Shown here: piece after piece, positions 26,722 through 35,806 of the stretch
Numbering within the stretch: position 1 is the first letter of the stretch
Layout of the letters: each line of letters starts with the position of its first letter
Assembly (NCBI RefSeq): GCF_000426285.1
Contig: NZ_AUFB01000003.1
Coordinates: forward strand, 357,816 to 421,815
Direction: 5' to 3'
Source: Rhizobium leucaenae USDA 9039
GTDB lineage: Bacteria; Pseudomonadota; Alphaproteobacteria; Rhizobiales; Rhizobiaceae
Length of the DNA: 64,000 bases
The notes under the pieces: generated by a model
What the model saw: the letters and a program-made list of their open reading frames with translations, nothing else
The model's database searches: none
What the model was told of the DNA's origin: nothing
Made by a program: the position numbers and the translations under genes

Positions 26722-27068
26722 TTGACGCTATCAAGAATATCTCCTCCCTTTCGGCAGTCCGCGGTCTCGGCAGCATCGCCACGGACCAAAGCTCCTCTTC
26801 GTCCAACAGCCCGGCATCGACGCTTGGCTCAACGCTCGGAAACGCGACCGGGACCAGCTTCGCTTCGGTCATGTCCAATGTGGCGAAAGACACGGTCAAC
26901 ACGCTGAAGGAAGCTGAAAATGCCTCCTTCGCCGGCATCAAGGGGACGATGAGCACCCGTGAAGTGGTCGACAAGGTCATGCAGGCGGATCAAACGCTGC
27001 AGACGGCGATCGCACTGCGCGACAAGGTCGTCTCGGCCTTTCTCGATATTACGAAAATGCAGATTTAG
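26718..27068 (+). CDS. fliE: Flagellar hook-basal body protein FliE
   Basis: A 116-residue MS ring-rod junction protein with a Ser-rich N-terminus and the conserved C-terminal helices ([21 protein letters not shown]). ATGA overlap with flgC. A 97-base gap with no promoter-like element that I can defend follows before flgG. Confidence 0.93.
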   Translation: MIDAIKNISSLSAVRGLGSIATDQSSSSSNSPASTLGSTLGNATGTSFASVMSNVAKDTVNTLKEAENASFAGIKGTMSTREVVDKVMQADQTLQTAIALRDKVVSAFLDITKMQI

Positions 27069-27165
27069 GGCGGGTGGCCCCGCTCCCATTATTTGATTTG
27101 GCGCGATCTTGTTCAAAACCGCTTAGCGGCTTTCGGGATCACGCTCTAGCTCGAAGGACCAAGAC

Positions 27166-27954
27166 ATGAGAGCGCTCGCTATTGCCGCGACGGGCATGGA
27201 CGCCCAGCAGACCAACCTCGAAGTGATCGCGAACAACATCGCGAACATCAATACGACGGGTTACAAGCGTTCCCGCGCCGAGTTCTCGGACCTTTTGTAT
27301 CAGACCGAACGCGCCAAGGGCATTTCCAACCGGCCGAACCAGGCCGTGGTGCCGGAAGGCGCCAATATCGGTCTCGGCGTACAGACGACGGCCGTGCGCA
27401 ACATTCAGATCCAGGGCGAACTGTCGCAGACGCAGAACGATCTCGACGTCGCGCTGGTCGGCCGCGGCTGGTTCCAGATTCAGATGCCCGACGGCACGAC
27501 GGCCTATACGCGCGCCGGCTCGTTCAACAAGAGCGATACGGGCCAGATGGTGACCGCGGACGGCAACGTGCTGCAGCCGGGGATCACTATCCCAAACAAT
27601 GCCAGCAACATCGTCATCAATGAATCCGGTCAGGTCTCGGCGACGATCGGCACCGCGACGACGCCGACCGTTCTCGGCCAGTTGCAGATTGCCAACTTCG
27701 TCAACGAAGCCGGTTTGCAGCCGATGGGCAGCAACCTCTTCACCCAGACGCCGGCCTCCGGCGATCCCGTCGTCTCCGATCCCAACCAGAACGGCTTCGC
27801 CTACATGAAGCAGGGCTACCTGGAATCGTCGAACGTCGATGCGGTCAAGGAAATCACCGACCTGATCTCGGCGCAGCGCGCCTATGAGATGAATTCCAAG
27901 GTCATCACCACCGCCGACGACATGGCGCAGATCGTCAGCAAAGATCTGAAGTAA
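27166..27954 (+). CDS. flgG: Flagellar distal rod protein FlgG
   Basis: A 262-residue distal rod protein of normal length: N-terminal [18 protein letters not shown] and C-terminal [24 protein letters not shown] lies upstream of the ATG. Followed 18 bases later by flgA. Confidence 0.97.
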   Translation: MRALAIAATGMDAQQTNLEVIANNIANINTTGYKRSRAEFSDLLYQTERAKGISNRPNQAVVPEGANIGLGVQTTAVRNIQIQGELSQTQNDLDVALVGRGWFQIQMPDGTTAYTRAGSFNKSDTGQMVTADGNVLQPGITIPNNASNIVINESGQVSATIGTATTPTVLGQLQIANFVNEAGLQPMGSNLFTQTPASGDPVVSDPNQNGFAYMKQGYLESSNVDAVKEITDLISAQRAYEMNSKVITTADDMAQIVSKDLK

Positions 27955-27972
27955 CGAGAGGACGGGCCGAAC

Positions 27973-28473
27973 ATGAGGTTTCGCCGGATGAAAAGCTTAG
28001 CAATGGCCTGGTTCGCCGCAGCGAGCCTCTCCGGCATCTTCGTGTCGGCCACTCCCGCCGGCGCAACCGGCACCGACGGCACCAGCCTGGGGACCGCGGT
28101 CGTGCCGACCGAGACGATTTATCCGGGCGATATCATCAGCAGCGGTCAGCTCGAAGAGGTCGAGGTCACCAATCCCAACCTCACAGGCGACTATGCCAAG
28201 CGGCTTCGCGATGTCACGGGGTTGGTATCGAAGCGGACGCTTCTTCCGGGCCGCACGATTTCCATTTCCGCCCTGCGCCAGCCCTTCGCAGTGACACGTG
28301 GCTCCAATATCCGTCTGGTGATGAACATGGGCAGCATGACGATCACCGCGGCCGGAACGCCGCTGGATGACGGCGCGGTCGGCGATAGCGTACGAGCCCG
28401 CAATCTGGACTCCGGCATCATCGTCAACGGCACGGTTCTCGAAAACGGCACGATCCGAGTGGTCGCAAAATGA
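27973..28473 (+). CDS. flgA: P-ring assembly chaperone FlgA
   Basis: A 166-residue exported protein: signal peptide (basic start, hydrophobic to about 28, ending near ATPAGA), then a SAF-like FlgA domain (GDIISSGQLEEVEV..., ending NGTVLENGTIRVVAK). It helps FlgI form the P ring in the periplasm. An ATG at codon 6 is an alternative start. Four-base overlap with flgI. Confidence 0.93.
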   Translation: MRFRRMKSLAMAWFAAASLSGIFVSATPAGATGTDGTSLGTAVVPTETIYPGDIISSGQLEEVEVTNPNLTGDYAKRLRDVTGLVSKRTLLPGRTISISALRQPFAVTRGSNIRLVMNMGSMTITAAGTPLDDGAVGDSVRARNLDSGIIVNGTVLENGTIRVVAK

Positions 28474-29588
28474 GAAGCCTTCGTAATTTCCTCAGGGTTT
28501 TGCTGGCATTGCCCAGCCTGATCATCGCCGATCCGGCCCTGGCGATGCAATCGCGCATCAAGGACATAGCCTCGCTGCAGGCCGGCCGTGACAACCAGTT
28601 GATCGGCTACGGCCTGATCGTCGGTCTCCAGGGAAGCGGCGACAGCTTGCGTGCCTCACCGTTTACCGAGCAGTCCATGCGCGCGATGCTGCAGAACCTC
28701 GGCATTTCGACGCAGGGCGGTCAGTCGGCCGCCAAGAATACCGCCGCGGTCATGGTGACGACCAATCTGCCGCCCTTCGCAAGCCCCGGCAGCCGCATCG
28801 ACGTCACGGTCAGTTCGCTCGGCGATGCGACGTCGCTTCGCGGCGGTACGCTGATCATGACTTCGCTCAGCGGCGCCGACGGGCAGATCTATGCCGTCGC
28901 GCAGGGCTCGGTCATCGTCTCGGGTTTCCAGGCCCAAGGGGCTGCTGCCAGCGTCACCGAAGGCACCACCACCGCCGGCCGCGTGCCGGGCGGCGCCATC
29001 ATCGAACGCGAACTGCCTTCGCGTTTCAAAGACTCGGTCAATCTTGTCCTGCAATTGCGCAATCCGGATTTCTCTACTTCGATCCGCATCGCCGATACGG
29101 TCAATGCCTGGGCGACCTCGCACTTCGGCGCTCCAATCGCCGAGGCTAAGGATTCCCAGGAAGTCGCGATTGAAAAGCCAAAGATGGCCGATCTGACGCG
29201 GCTGATGGCAGATATCGAAAATCTCGACGTCCAGACCGACACGCCTGCCAAGGTCGTCATCAATGAACGCACCGGAACGATCGTCATCGGCGCCGATGTC
29301 CGCGTCTCGCCGGTCGCCGTCAGCTACGGAACCCTGACGGTCCAGGTCAGCGAAAACCCGCAGATAGTCCAGCCGGAGCCCTTCTCGAATGGTCAAACGG
29401 CCGTTCAGGATCAGACGGATATCACCGCTAGCAAGAGCGGCGGCCGCGTCGCCGTGCTCGAAGGACCCGATCTGAAGACGCTGGTTTCCGGGCTGAACAA
29501 TATCGGCGTCAAGCCGGACGGCATCATCGCCATCCTGCAGGGCATCAAATCGGCCGGCGCCCTGCAAGCGGAGCTCGTGCTGCAATGA
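28470..29588 (+). CDS. flgI: Flagellar P-ring protein FlgI
   Basis: A 372-residue periplasmic protein with a signal peptide (to about residue 25), then RIKDIASLQAGRDNQLIGYG and long conserved stretches including GVKPDGIIAILQ at the end. It forms the P ring in the peptidoglycan layer. Coupled by four-base overlaps to flgA and motE. Confidence 0.97.
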   Translation: MRSLRNFLRVLLALPSLIIADPALAMQSRIKDIASLQAGRDNQLIGYGLIVGLQGSGDSLRASPFTEQSMRAMLQNLGISTQGGQSAAKNTAAVMVTTNLPPFASPGSRIDVTVSSLGDATSLRGGTLIMTSLSGADGQIYAVAQGSVIVSGFQAQGAAASVTEGTTTAGRVPGGAIIERELPSRFKDSVNLVLQLRNPDFSTSIRIADTVNAWATSHFGAPIAEAKDSQEVAIEKPKMADLTRLMADIENLDVQTDTPAKVVINERTGTIVIGADVRVSPVAVSYGTLTVQVSENPQIVQPEPFSNGQTAVQDQTDITASKSGGRVAVLEGPDLKTLVSGLNNIGVKPDGIIAILQGIKSAGALQAELVLQ

Positions 29589-30118
29589 CATCGATCACCA
29601 TTGCCAGGAAATTGCTGACCTCCGGCTGCGTCGCGGCAGCGTTGCTGCTGTCGGTCTCTGCGGCAGCGCAGGAAGCGCCGAAGCCGGTCATGGATCCGGC
29701 TTCGAGCCAGGACGAGATCAAACAGTTCTGCACCAACATCGCCGATCCGGCCCGCGATCAGCGCTATCTGCTGCAGAAGCAGGAGCTTGAGAAGCTGCAG
29801 GCCGATATCGACCAGCGCATCGCCACGATGGACAAGCGCAAGGCGGAATACGAAGACTGGCTGAAGCGGCGCGACGACTTTCTGAAGACCGCCGATTCCG
29901 GCCTGGTCGACATCTACAAGAATATGAAGCCCGATGCGGCGGCGGCAAGCCTTAATGACGTCAAGGTCACCGTGGCGGCCGCGATCATCATGAAACTCTC
30001 GCCGCGCCAGTCGAGCCTCATTCTGGCGGAGATGGACGCGCAGAAGGCGGCTGTTGTCACCAACATCATCTCCAGCGCGTCCGATCCGAATACATCGAAG
30101 TCGAAGGACCCCTCATGA
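29585..30118 (+). CDS. motE: MotE, periplasmic chaperone for MotC
   Basis: A 177-residue exported protein with a signal peptide to about residue 27, a central coiled coil (QKQELEKLQADIDQRI...), and an MgtE-N-like helical domain (LSPRQSSLILAEM). A single mature cysteine in QFCTNI could form the dimer disulfide known for S. meliloti MotE, which stabilises MotC. Overlaps flgI and flgH by four bases each. Confidence 0.9.
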   Translation: MTSITIARKLLTSGCVAAALLLSVSAAAQEAPKPVMDPASSQDEIKQFCTNIADPARDQRYLLQKQELEKLQADIDQRIATMDKRKAEYEDWLKRRDDFLKTADSGLVDIYKNMKPDAAAASLNDVKVTVAAAIIMKLSPRQSSLILAEMDAQKAAVVTNIISSASDPNTSKSKDPS

Positions 30119-30828
30119 ACATGCGTCTTACGGCCACGTGCGCAGTCGTCGTTTTCCTCGCCGGTTGTCAGTCGCAGGCTCTGAAGGAAATCGGCCGCGC
30201 GCCCGCCATGAGCCCGATCGGCAGCGGCCTGCAATATGCGCAGACGCCGCAGATGTTGCAGTATCCGAAGCGGCCGCATCAGGTCGCACAAGGTTACTCG
30301 CTCTGGAACGATTCGCAGGCGGCCCTTTTCAAGGATGCGCGCGCCCTCAATGTCGGCGACATCTTGACGGTCAATATCTCGATCAACGACAAGGCGAATT
30401 GGGATAACGAGACGAACCGCAGTCGCACGAACAAGAGCGACATGAACTGGAACATCACCGCCAAGATCTTTGGCTGGCAGCCGAGCACCAATGCCGACGC
30501 GACCTCCGGCTCCGACACCAGCACCGACGGCAAGGGCAAGATGCAGCGTTCCGAGCAGATTACTCTGCTTGTGGCCGCGGTTGTCACCGGCGTCCTTGAA
30601 AACGGCAATCTGATGATCAGCGGTTCGCAGGAAGTGCGGATGAACCAGGAAATTCGCATCCTGAACGTCGCCGGCATCGTCCGGCCGCAGGACGTCACCT
30701 CGGATAACACGATCTCCTACGACAAGATCGCCGAAGCGCGTATCTCCTACGGCGGCCGCGGCCGCCTGACGGAAGTGCAGCAGCCGCCGCGCGGCCAGCA
30801 GGCGGTCGATCTGCTGTCGCCGCTCTGA
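30115..30828 (+). CDS. flgH: Flagellar L-ring lipoprotein FlgH
   Basis: A 237-residue outer-membrane lipoprotein. The lipobox LAGC places the lipidated cysteine at residue 18. The body has the FlgH sequence DILTVNISINDKA and a C-terminal GRGRLTEVQQPPRGQQ. It forms the L ring. Confidence 0.96.
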   Translation: MNMRLTATCAVVVFLAGCQSQALKEIGRAPAMSPIGSGLQYAQTPQMLQYPKRPHQVAQGYSLWNDSQAALFKDARALNVGDILTVNISINDKANWDNETNRSRTNKSDMNWNITAKIFGWQPSTNADATSGSDTSTDGKGKMQRSEQITLLVAAVVTGVLENGNLMISGSQEVRMNQEIRILNVAGIVRPQDVTSDNTISYDKIAEARISYGGRGRLTEVQQPPRGQQAVDLLSPL

Positions 30829-30871
30829 CGGCCGGGCAGCACATAGCATTCGATAACGGGCGGACAAAGAC

Positions 30872-31363
30872 ATGGCAGCGGCAGACGCATCGGAAAAAAG
30901 CAAGGGATCGCCGCTGATCATGATGATTGCCGGACTGGTGGTCCTGACGGCTCTCGGCGGCGGCGGCGGCTGGTTCCTCGGCACCATGGTGGCGCCGAAG
31001 ATCAAGACGGCGACGGCCGTGGTGCAGGCCGCGGCGCAGGCTCCGACCGGCGAAAAGCAGGCTGCTGCCGCCGCGGAAGCAAACGGCATCATTCAGCTCG
31101 ATCCGATCACGACCAATCTTGCCTATCCCTCCCAAAACTGGATCCGGCTGGAAATCGCGCTGATGTTCAAGGGCAAGCCGGACGCGCAGCTTGCGGAAGC
31201 CATCCACCAGGATATCCTCGCCTACGTCCGCACCGTTTCGCTGCAGCAGGTCGAGGGCCCGCGCGGCTTCCAATATCTTCGGGATGACATTCAGGAACGT
31301 GTTGACCTGCGCTCGGAAGGGCGCGTATCGAAAGTTATGTTCAGAACTTTCGTGATCGAATGA
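30872..31363 (+). CDS. fliL: Flagellar basal body-associated protein FliL
   Basis: A 163-residue inner-membrane protein with one segment at about residues 15-37 (ending GGGGWFLGTM) and a periplasmic domain typical of FliL that ends VMFRTFVIE. It supports stator function. The TGA overlaps the fliP ATG. Confidence 0.93.
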   Translation: MAAADASEKSKGSPLIMMIAGLVVLTALGGGGGWFLGTMVAPKIKTATAVVQAAAQAPTGEKQAAAAAEANGIIQLDPITTNLAYPSQNWIRLEIALMFKGKPDAQLAEAIHQDILAYVRTVSLQQVEGPRGFQYLRDDIQERVDLRSEGRVSKVMFRTFVIE

Positions 31364-32118
31364 TTCGATTATTACTTGCTTTACTTATATTAGCTTTTGC
31401 TGCGTTTTCGCCTGAAATGGCGATGGCGCAGCAATTGCCATCTCAGCTCCCGACGGATCTCTTGAATGTCCCGGTGAACGGGTCGGTCGCGGCTTGGATC
31501 ATTCGCACCTTCGGGCTGTTGACGATCCTGTCGATCGCGCCCGGCATCCTCATCATGGTGACCAGCTTTCCGCGCTTCATCATCGCCTTCTCGATCCTGC
31601 GTTCGGGCATGGGCCTCGCGACCACGCCGTCCAACATGATCCTGCTGAGTCTCGCGCTGTTCATGACCTTCTACGTCATGTCGCCGACCTTCGATCAGGC
31701 CTGGAAGGATGGCGCGCAGCCGCTGCTTGCCAACCAGATTTCGGAGGCCGACGCCGTTCAGCGCATCGCCGAGCCGTTCCGTACCTTCATGTCCAACAAC
31801 ACGCGCGACAAGGACATCAAGCTCTTCGTCGATCTGGCGCAGGAGCGTGGGCAGACGGTCGTGGTCGACAACAAGATCGATTACCGCGTGCTAATCCCGG
31901 CCTTCATGATCTCGGAAATCCGCCGCGGTTTTGAAATTGGCTTCCTGGTCGTTCTGCCGTTTCTGGTCATCGACCTGATCGTCTCGACCATCGTCATGGC
32001 GATGGGCATGATGATGCTGCCGCCGACATCGATCTCTCTGCCCTTCAAGATTCTTTTCTTCGTGCTGATCGACGGCTGGAACCTGCTGGTCGGCAGTCTC
32101 GTGCGTTCTTTCCACTAA
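31360..32118 (+). CDS. fliP: Flagellar export gate protein FliP
   Basis: A 252-residue export-gate protein with a cleavable signal sequence, then the FliP core (VTSFPRFIIAFSILRSGMGL and LPFKILFFVLIDGWNLLVGSL). Last gene of the flgF block. A possible hairpin (GCTGCCG 32121-32127 / CGGCAGC 32144-32150) follows. Confidence 0.96.
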   Translation: MIRLLLALLILAFAAFSPEMAMAQQLPSQLPTDLLNVPVNGSVAAWIIRTFGLLTILSIAPGILIMVTSFPRFIIAFSILRSGMGLATTPSNMILLSLALFMTFYVMSPTFDQAWKDGAQPLLANQISEADAVQRIAEPFRTFMSNNTRDKDIKLFVDLAQERGQTVVVDNKIDYRVLIPAFMISEIRRGFEIGFLVVLPFLVIDLIVSTIVMAMGMMMLPPTSISLPFKILFFVLIDGWNLLVGSLVRSFH

Positions 32119-32168
32119 TCGCTGCCGCCGGCGGGGCAGTCATCGGCAGCAGAGCTTCCGGTGACGCC

Positions 32169-32357
32169 AGGCAACTCTGGGAAAGTGCACGGCGATTTTC
32201 CGTCCGGAATTGCGTAAAACAGGGTAGGGCGTTTCAGCGAAGTGCTGAAACGCTTAATGCATGTCGCGCAAAAGTGTGCGGCGGTTTTGCGAGAACGACA
32301 TGCAAAAACAAGGAGCTAAAGCGTGGGAGCGAACCTGAAAGATCGCGAGGAGCTTTA
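32169..32357. repeat. RIME1-like intergenic mosaic repeat
   Basis: A non-coding element between fliP and the GT41 gene. It has two nested palindromes: GCGTTTCAGC (32229-32238) / GCTGAAACGC (32244-32253), and GCATGTCG (32259-32266) / CGACATGC (32296-32303). The left part (about 32196-32220) repeats the core of the element at 2762-2866 in reverse orientation. The second palindrome is the wording I know from rhizobial RIME1 elements. Confidence 0.75.
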
Positions 32358-32362
32358 GGTCC

Positions 32363-34366
32363 TCACTCCGCGGCGATTGCCGCCGCATTCTGATCTTCGG
32401 CCATGAACGGCTCGGTGCGCACCGGCAGTGCGGGCACGTCCATGTGATCCGGCCCGAGACCCTTCCTGGCGCGTTCGACCATCATTTCGTAAGCGGTCTC
32501 GATGTGACGGGTCAGGCGTTCGGCGTCGAAGAGCGGCTTGGTATATCGGTTGACGACCAGTGTTTCCTTGAGCGCGGCAATGCGCTCCGGCTGCCCGGCA
32601 AGCTCCACGGCCATATCTTCGTAGGCTTGAACATCGGCGGCCACCAATTCCGGTACGCCGATGGCGGTGAGCAGGCTTTCGCTGACGCGTGAGGCGAAGT
32701 TCGTGCCCTTCATCGTCAACACCGGCAAACCGCCCCAGAGCTGTTCCGAGGTCGTCGTATGGCCGTTCACCGGAAAGGTATCGAGACCGAGATCGGCCAG
32801 TTGCTGGCGGTCGATGTGATCTTCATAACGGATACGGGTGGTGAAGACGATGCGCTTGCGGTTGACGCCGCGCGCCTCCAGGCGCGCCCAGAGGTTGGCC
32901 TCCGCCCTCGGACCGTTGCAAAGCAGCCAGAGCACGCTGTTCTTGGTGCGCTTCAGTATGTTGCACCAGACATCGACCATTTGTGAAGTGATCTTGCGGT
33001 TGCCGTTGAACGAGGCGAAGACGAAGGCATCTTCAGGCAGACCATGTTGTGCTCGTGTCGTCGGCCGTGCCTTCGGACGATATATCGGATCGTTCGGCTG
33101 ATAGCATTCGGGCAGCCGGCAGAACTTCTCGTGGAAATGCGGCTTGGAATGATCCGGCAGGACGTGGGGATCGCCGATGATGTAGTCGAGATCGATGTTG
33201 ACGGCAGAGCCCGGAAAGCCGAGCCATGCCGTTTGAATCGGCGCTGCCTTGTGATTGAGGATGCGGACGCGGCTATCTTTGGTATGCCCCTTGAGGTCGA
33301 CAAGAATGTCGATCCCCCGAGCGCGGATCGCCTCTGCCGCCGCCTGATCGGAAAGGCTGCGAATATCGACGACAGTACCCCATCTCGAAAAATCGAACTC
33401 TTCCTCGCGCTGAGAAGTCAAAGAAGAATGGTCAAAGAGGGTAATTTCGAACCGGCCCCTATCGTGCAGTTCAAATGTCCGCTGAATGAGCTTCATCGTC
33501 GCATGGCCGGGCCAGAAGTCCGATGAGAGATAGCCGATGCGAATCTTGTCCGCCCATGTATGCGGCGCCTTGCGGCGCGCCTCGGCGTGGCCGGCGGGCA
33601 GCGGCACTGTGTCATGCACCGCAAACTTGTTGATCGCTTCGTCGCCGCACCAGTGCAGATGGAAGAAGGGGTTATCCGGTCTGACATAGTCGAGATTGCC
33701 GGCGGCGATCGACGTCAGGATCGGCGCCATATGTTTGTCCACCGTGGCGAGATCGGACAATTCGCGGGCGAAGATCAAATGGAGCGTGCGGAAGATGATG
33801 TTGTCCGGATGCTTCTTGAACAGGGTGGCGACGATGTGGCGATTGCCCTCGTCGTAAAGGTCGTCGGTCAACAGTTTCGCGGCCATCAACCGGTGTCTGA
33901 GCTCCGGTCCTTCGACGAGGACGGTCTTGAAGCCGGCCAGCAGGTCTCTTTGCTGACGGCTCAGAAAGATGCTTGTAAGAGCATAGGCGAGCTCAGGATC
34001 CTTGAGCGCCTGAGGCAGGATCAGGCTTCCGATCGAGAGCGTCGCGTCTTCGTTGCCGGTGGCAAAATGCAAAAGCAAGGCTTCCCGCAGATAGTCTTCG
34101 CGAATTGGCTTTTGTCTGCCTGCCAATTCGTACGATCTCGCCGCGTCCGATCTGAAGCCGAGTTTTACCAGCGTCTTTGCCAGCAAGGCGTAGGTCTTCG
34201 GCGATTTGTCGGTATTGAGCAGCTCGTTCAGTGTTTCGAGCGCACGCGTATATTGCCCCTTTTGATAGAGGCTGGACGCTGTCACATAGGCGTTTTTCGT
34301 ATTCACGAGCGAGAACTCCGGGCGAACTTTGAACAGTCTCCGGCAAGGGCCGAAGTCCGTCATCAT
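32363..34366 (-). CDS. TPR protein with GT41 (O-GlcNAc transferase/SPINDLY) catalytic domain
   Basis: A 667-residue cytoplasmic protein. TPR-like helices fill about residues 25-240 (YQKGQYTRALETLNELL...). The rest is a GT41 domain: RIGYLSSDFWPGHATM, then DILVDLKGHTKDSRVR, AWLGFPGSAVNIDLDYI, ASFNGNRKI and LGLDTFPVNGHTTTSEQLW, all standard OGT/SPINDLY landmarks. Family members move GlcNAc or another sugar from a nucleotide donor to Ser/Thr of proteins. It lies between fliP and flaA and is divergent from flaA, so flagellins are the obvious candidate substrates, but this is an inference. Confidence 0.88.
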   Translation of the reverse strand: MMTDFGPCRRLFKVRPEFSLVNTKNAYVTASSLYQKGQYTRALETLNELLNTDKSPKTYALLAKTLVKLGFRSDAARSYELAGRQKPIREDYLREALLLHFATGNEDATLSIGSLILPQALKDPELAYALTSIFLSRQQRDLLAGFKTVLVEGPELRHRLMAAKLLTDDLYDEGNRHIVATLFKKHPDNIIFRTLHLIFARELSDLATVDKHMAPILTSIAAGNLDYVRPDNPFFHLHWCGDEAINKFAVHDTVPLPAGHAEARRKAPHTWADKIRIGYLSSDFWPGHATMKLIQRTFELHDRGRFEITLFDHSSLTSQREEEFDFSRWGTVVDIRSLSDQAAAEAIRARGIDILVDLKGHTKDSRVRILNHKAAPIQTAWLGFPGSAVNIDLDYIIGDPHVLPDHSKPHFHEKFCRLPECYQPNDPIYRPKARPTTRAQHGLPEDAFVFASFNGNRKITSQMVDVWCNILKRTKNSVLWLLCNGPRAEANLWARLEARGVNRKRIVFTTRIRYEDHIDRQQLADLGLDTFPVNGHTTTSEQLWGGLPVLTMKGTNFASRVSESLLTAIGVPELVAADVQAYEDMAVELAGQPERIAALKETLVVNRYTKPLFDAERLTRHIETAYEMMVERARKGLGPDHMDVPALPVRTEPFMAEDQNAAAIAAE

Positions 34367-34549
34367 GGATTCGTGGGATAATCGCGCGCGTAGCTTGCCT
34401 GAAACCGAAGCAATGGTTGAACGCTCCTTTACGCATCGTTAGCTACGTTGCGGTCGGCCGCCTCCCGGGCTTGCGTGTTTAAGAAATTCGCAAGCAATGC
34501 ATGCGAGTTTACCTGCGACATGACGGGTTTGGCCTTCTAGGAAATGGGG

Positions 34550-34606
34550 CCGAGGAGCATGAAGCCGCTCCGTCATCGCCGGTATTTGAAGTCCGGTATG
34601 TCCTCC
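34550..34606 (+). promoter_or_regulatory. flaA leader: conserved GGxCATGA / CCGG...CCGG element
   Basis: GGAGCATGAAGCCGCTCCGT followed by GCCGG...GTCCGG and TATGTCC, about 80 bases before the flaA ATG. The same ordered words precede flaB, flaC, flaD and icpA. It may be a late-class promoter plus a 5' UTR hairpin. Confidence 0.6.
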
Positions 34607-34637
34607 TTTTCGTATTCAGTTTCCAGGGGACACACTT

Positions 34638-35549
34638 ATGACCAGCATTGTAACCAACAATTCCGCTATGGCCGCACTGCAGACTCTGCGCGGCATCAGC
34701 TCCAACCTGCAGAATACGCAGGAAGCCGTTTCTTCCGGCCTACGCATCTCCAAGGCTTCCGATAACGCTGCCTATTGGTCGATCGCCACCACGATGAAGT
34801 CCGACGACAGCGCTATGGGCGCCGTCTCCGACGCCCTCGGCCTTGGTGCCGCCAAGGTTGACACGGCATCTACCGCTGTGACCAGCTCGCTCGACATCGT
34901 CGGCCAGATCAAGGACAAGCTCGTCACCGCCATGGAAGGTTCGGTTGACAAGGGTCAGGTCCAGGAAGAAATCGGCCAGCTCCAGCAGCAGTTGCAGAGC
35001 GTCGCTCAGTCCGCTTCGTTCAACGGCGAAAACTGGGTCATGGCTGCAAGCGGCGACTCCGCTTCGGTCGTTTCCTCCTTCATCCGCGGCACCAACGGCA
35101 CCGTTTCGGTCAGCACCACGTCCTACGCATTCGACACCGGTGCGACGGGCAACGTTCTGTTCGGCTCGAACAGCGGTTCGATCGACACGTCTTCGGGCAT
35201 TCTCGGCACCGTGGACAGCACGGTCAATGCCTCGGTCTTCAGCCTCGACATCACCAACATGACCGGCGGTCAGATCTCCAGCGCCCTGAACATGGTTCAG
35301 ACCGCTCTGAACTCCATGACCAGCATGGGTTCGAAGCTCGGCTCGATTTCCAGCCGTATCGACCTGCAGACGTCTTTCGCTTCGTCGCTGTCAGACTCGA
35401 TCGAATCGGGCGTTGGCAAGCTCGTCGATGCCAACATGGAGCAGGAATCGAGCAAGCTCTCTGCTCTGCAGACGCAGCAGCAGCTGGCTATCCAGTCGCT
35501 CTCGATCGCCAACTCCTCTTCGCAGTCGATCCTGTCGCTGTTCCGTTAA
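34638..35549 (+). CDS. flaA: Flagellin FlaA
   Basis: A 303-residue flagellin. The conserved N-terminal D0/D1 region (SNLQNTQEAVSSGLRISKAS-DNAAYWS) and C-terminal coiled coil (ending SSSQSILSLFR) are joined by a short middle, so the outer D2/D3 domains of enteric flagellin are missing, as usual in rhizobia. It is nearly identical to flaB over long stretches and is followed by a strong terminator. Secreted through the export gate and built into the complex filament. Confidence 0.97.
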   Translation: MTSIVTNNSAMAALQTLRGISSNLQNTQEAVSSGLRISKASDNAAYWSIATTMKSDDSAMGAVSDALGLGAAKVDTASTAVTSSLDIVGQIKDKLVTAMEGSVDKGQVQEEIGQLQQQLQSVAQSASFNGENWVMAASGDSASVVSSFIRGTNGTVSVSTTSYAFDTGATGNVLFGSNSGSIDTSSGILGTVDSTVNASVFSLDITNMTGGQISSALNMVQTALNSMTSMGSKLGSISSRIDLQTSFASSLSDSIESGVGKLVDANMEQESSKLSALQTQQQLAIQSLSIANSSSQSILSLFR

Positions 35550-35598
35550 GAAGAAGGACTGGCGCTCGACGCCGGCCGAAATTTCTAAACACCAAGTT

Positions 35599-35630
35599 AA
35601 CCGCGCCTCCGTAAGGCGCGGTTTTTTTTA
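35599..35630 (+). terminator. Rho-independent terminator after flaA
   Basis: AACCGCGCCT (35599-35608) and AGGCGCGGTT (35614-35623) form a ten-base stem with a five-base loop, running into eight Ts. Confidence 0.95.
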
Positions 35631-35720
35631 TATTTTCGGATTGGGATCGGTTCAGGTTTTCTTAACCATATTGCTGTTTTCTAACACCATTGAAACGGCG
35701 AGTTAACCTTAACAGATTGG

Positions 35721-35776
35721 GTTAGCAGGCATGATGCTGAGTGCCGTTACCGGTTTTTAGGTCCGGAATGTCCCTT
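35721..35776 (+). promoter_or_regulatory. flaB leader element
   Basis: GTTAGCAGGCATGATGCTGA, then GTGCCGTTACCGG...TCCGGAATGTCCC, starting about 85 bases before the flaB ATG. It is closest to the flaC leader (39831-39882). Two TTAAC words lie just upstream. Confidence 0.65.
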
Positions 35777-35806
35777 AATTAACCGCTGCCAAAGGGGCAA
35801 AATATT

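Noticed and set aside
35721..35760. Sigma-54 type promoter in the flagellin leaders
   Set aside because: GG and GC are 13 bases apart in the flaB and flaC leaders, not the required 10, and the spacing cannot be fixed by shifting the words.
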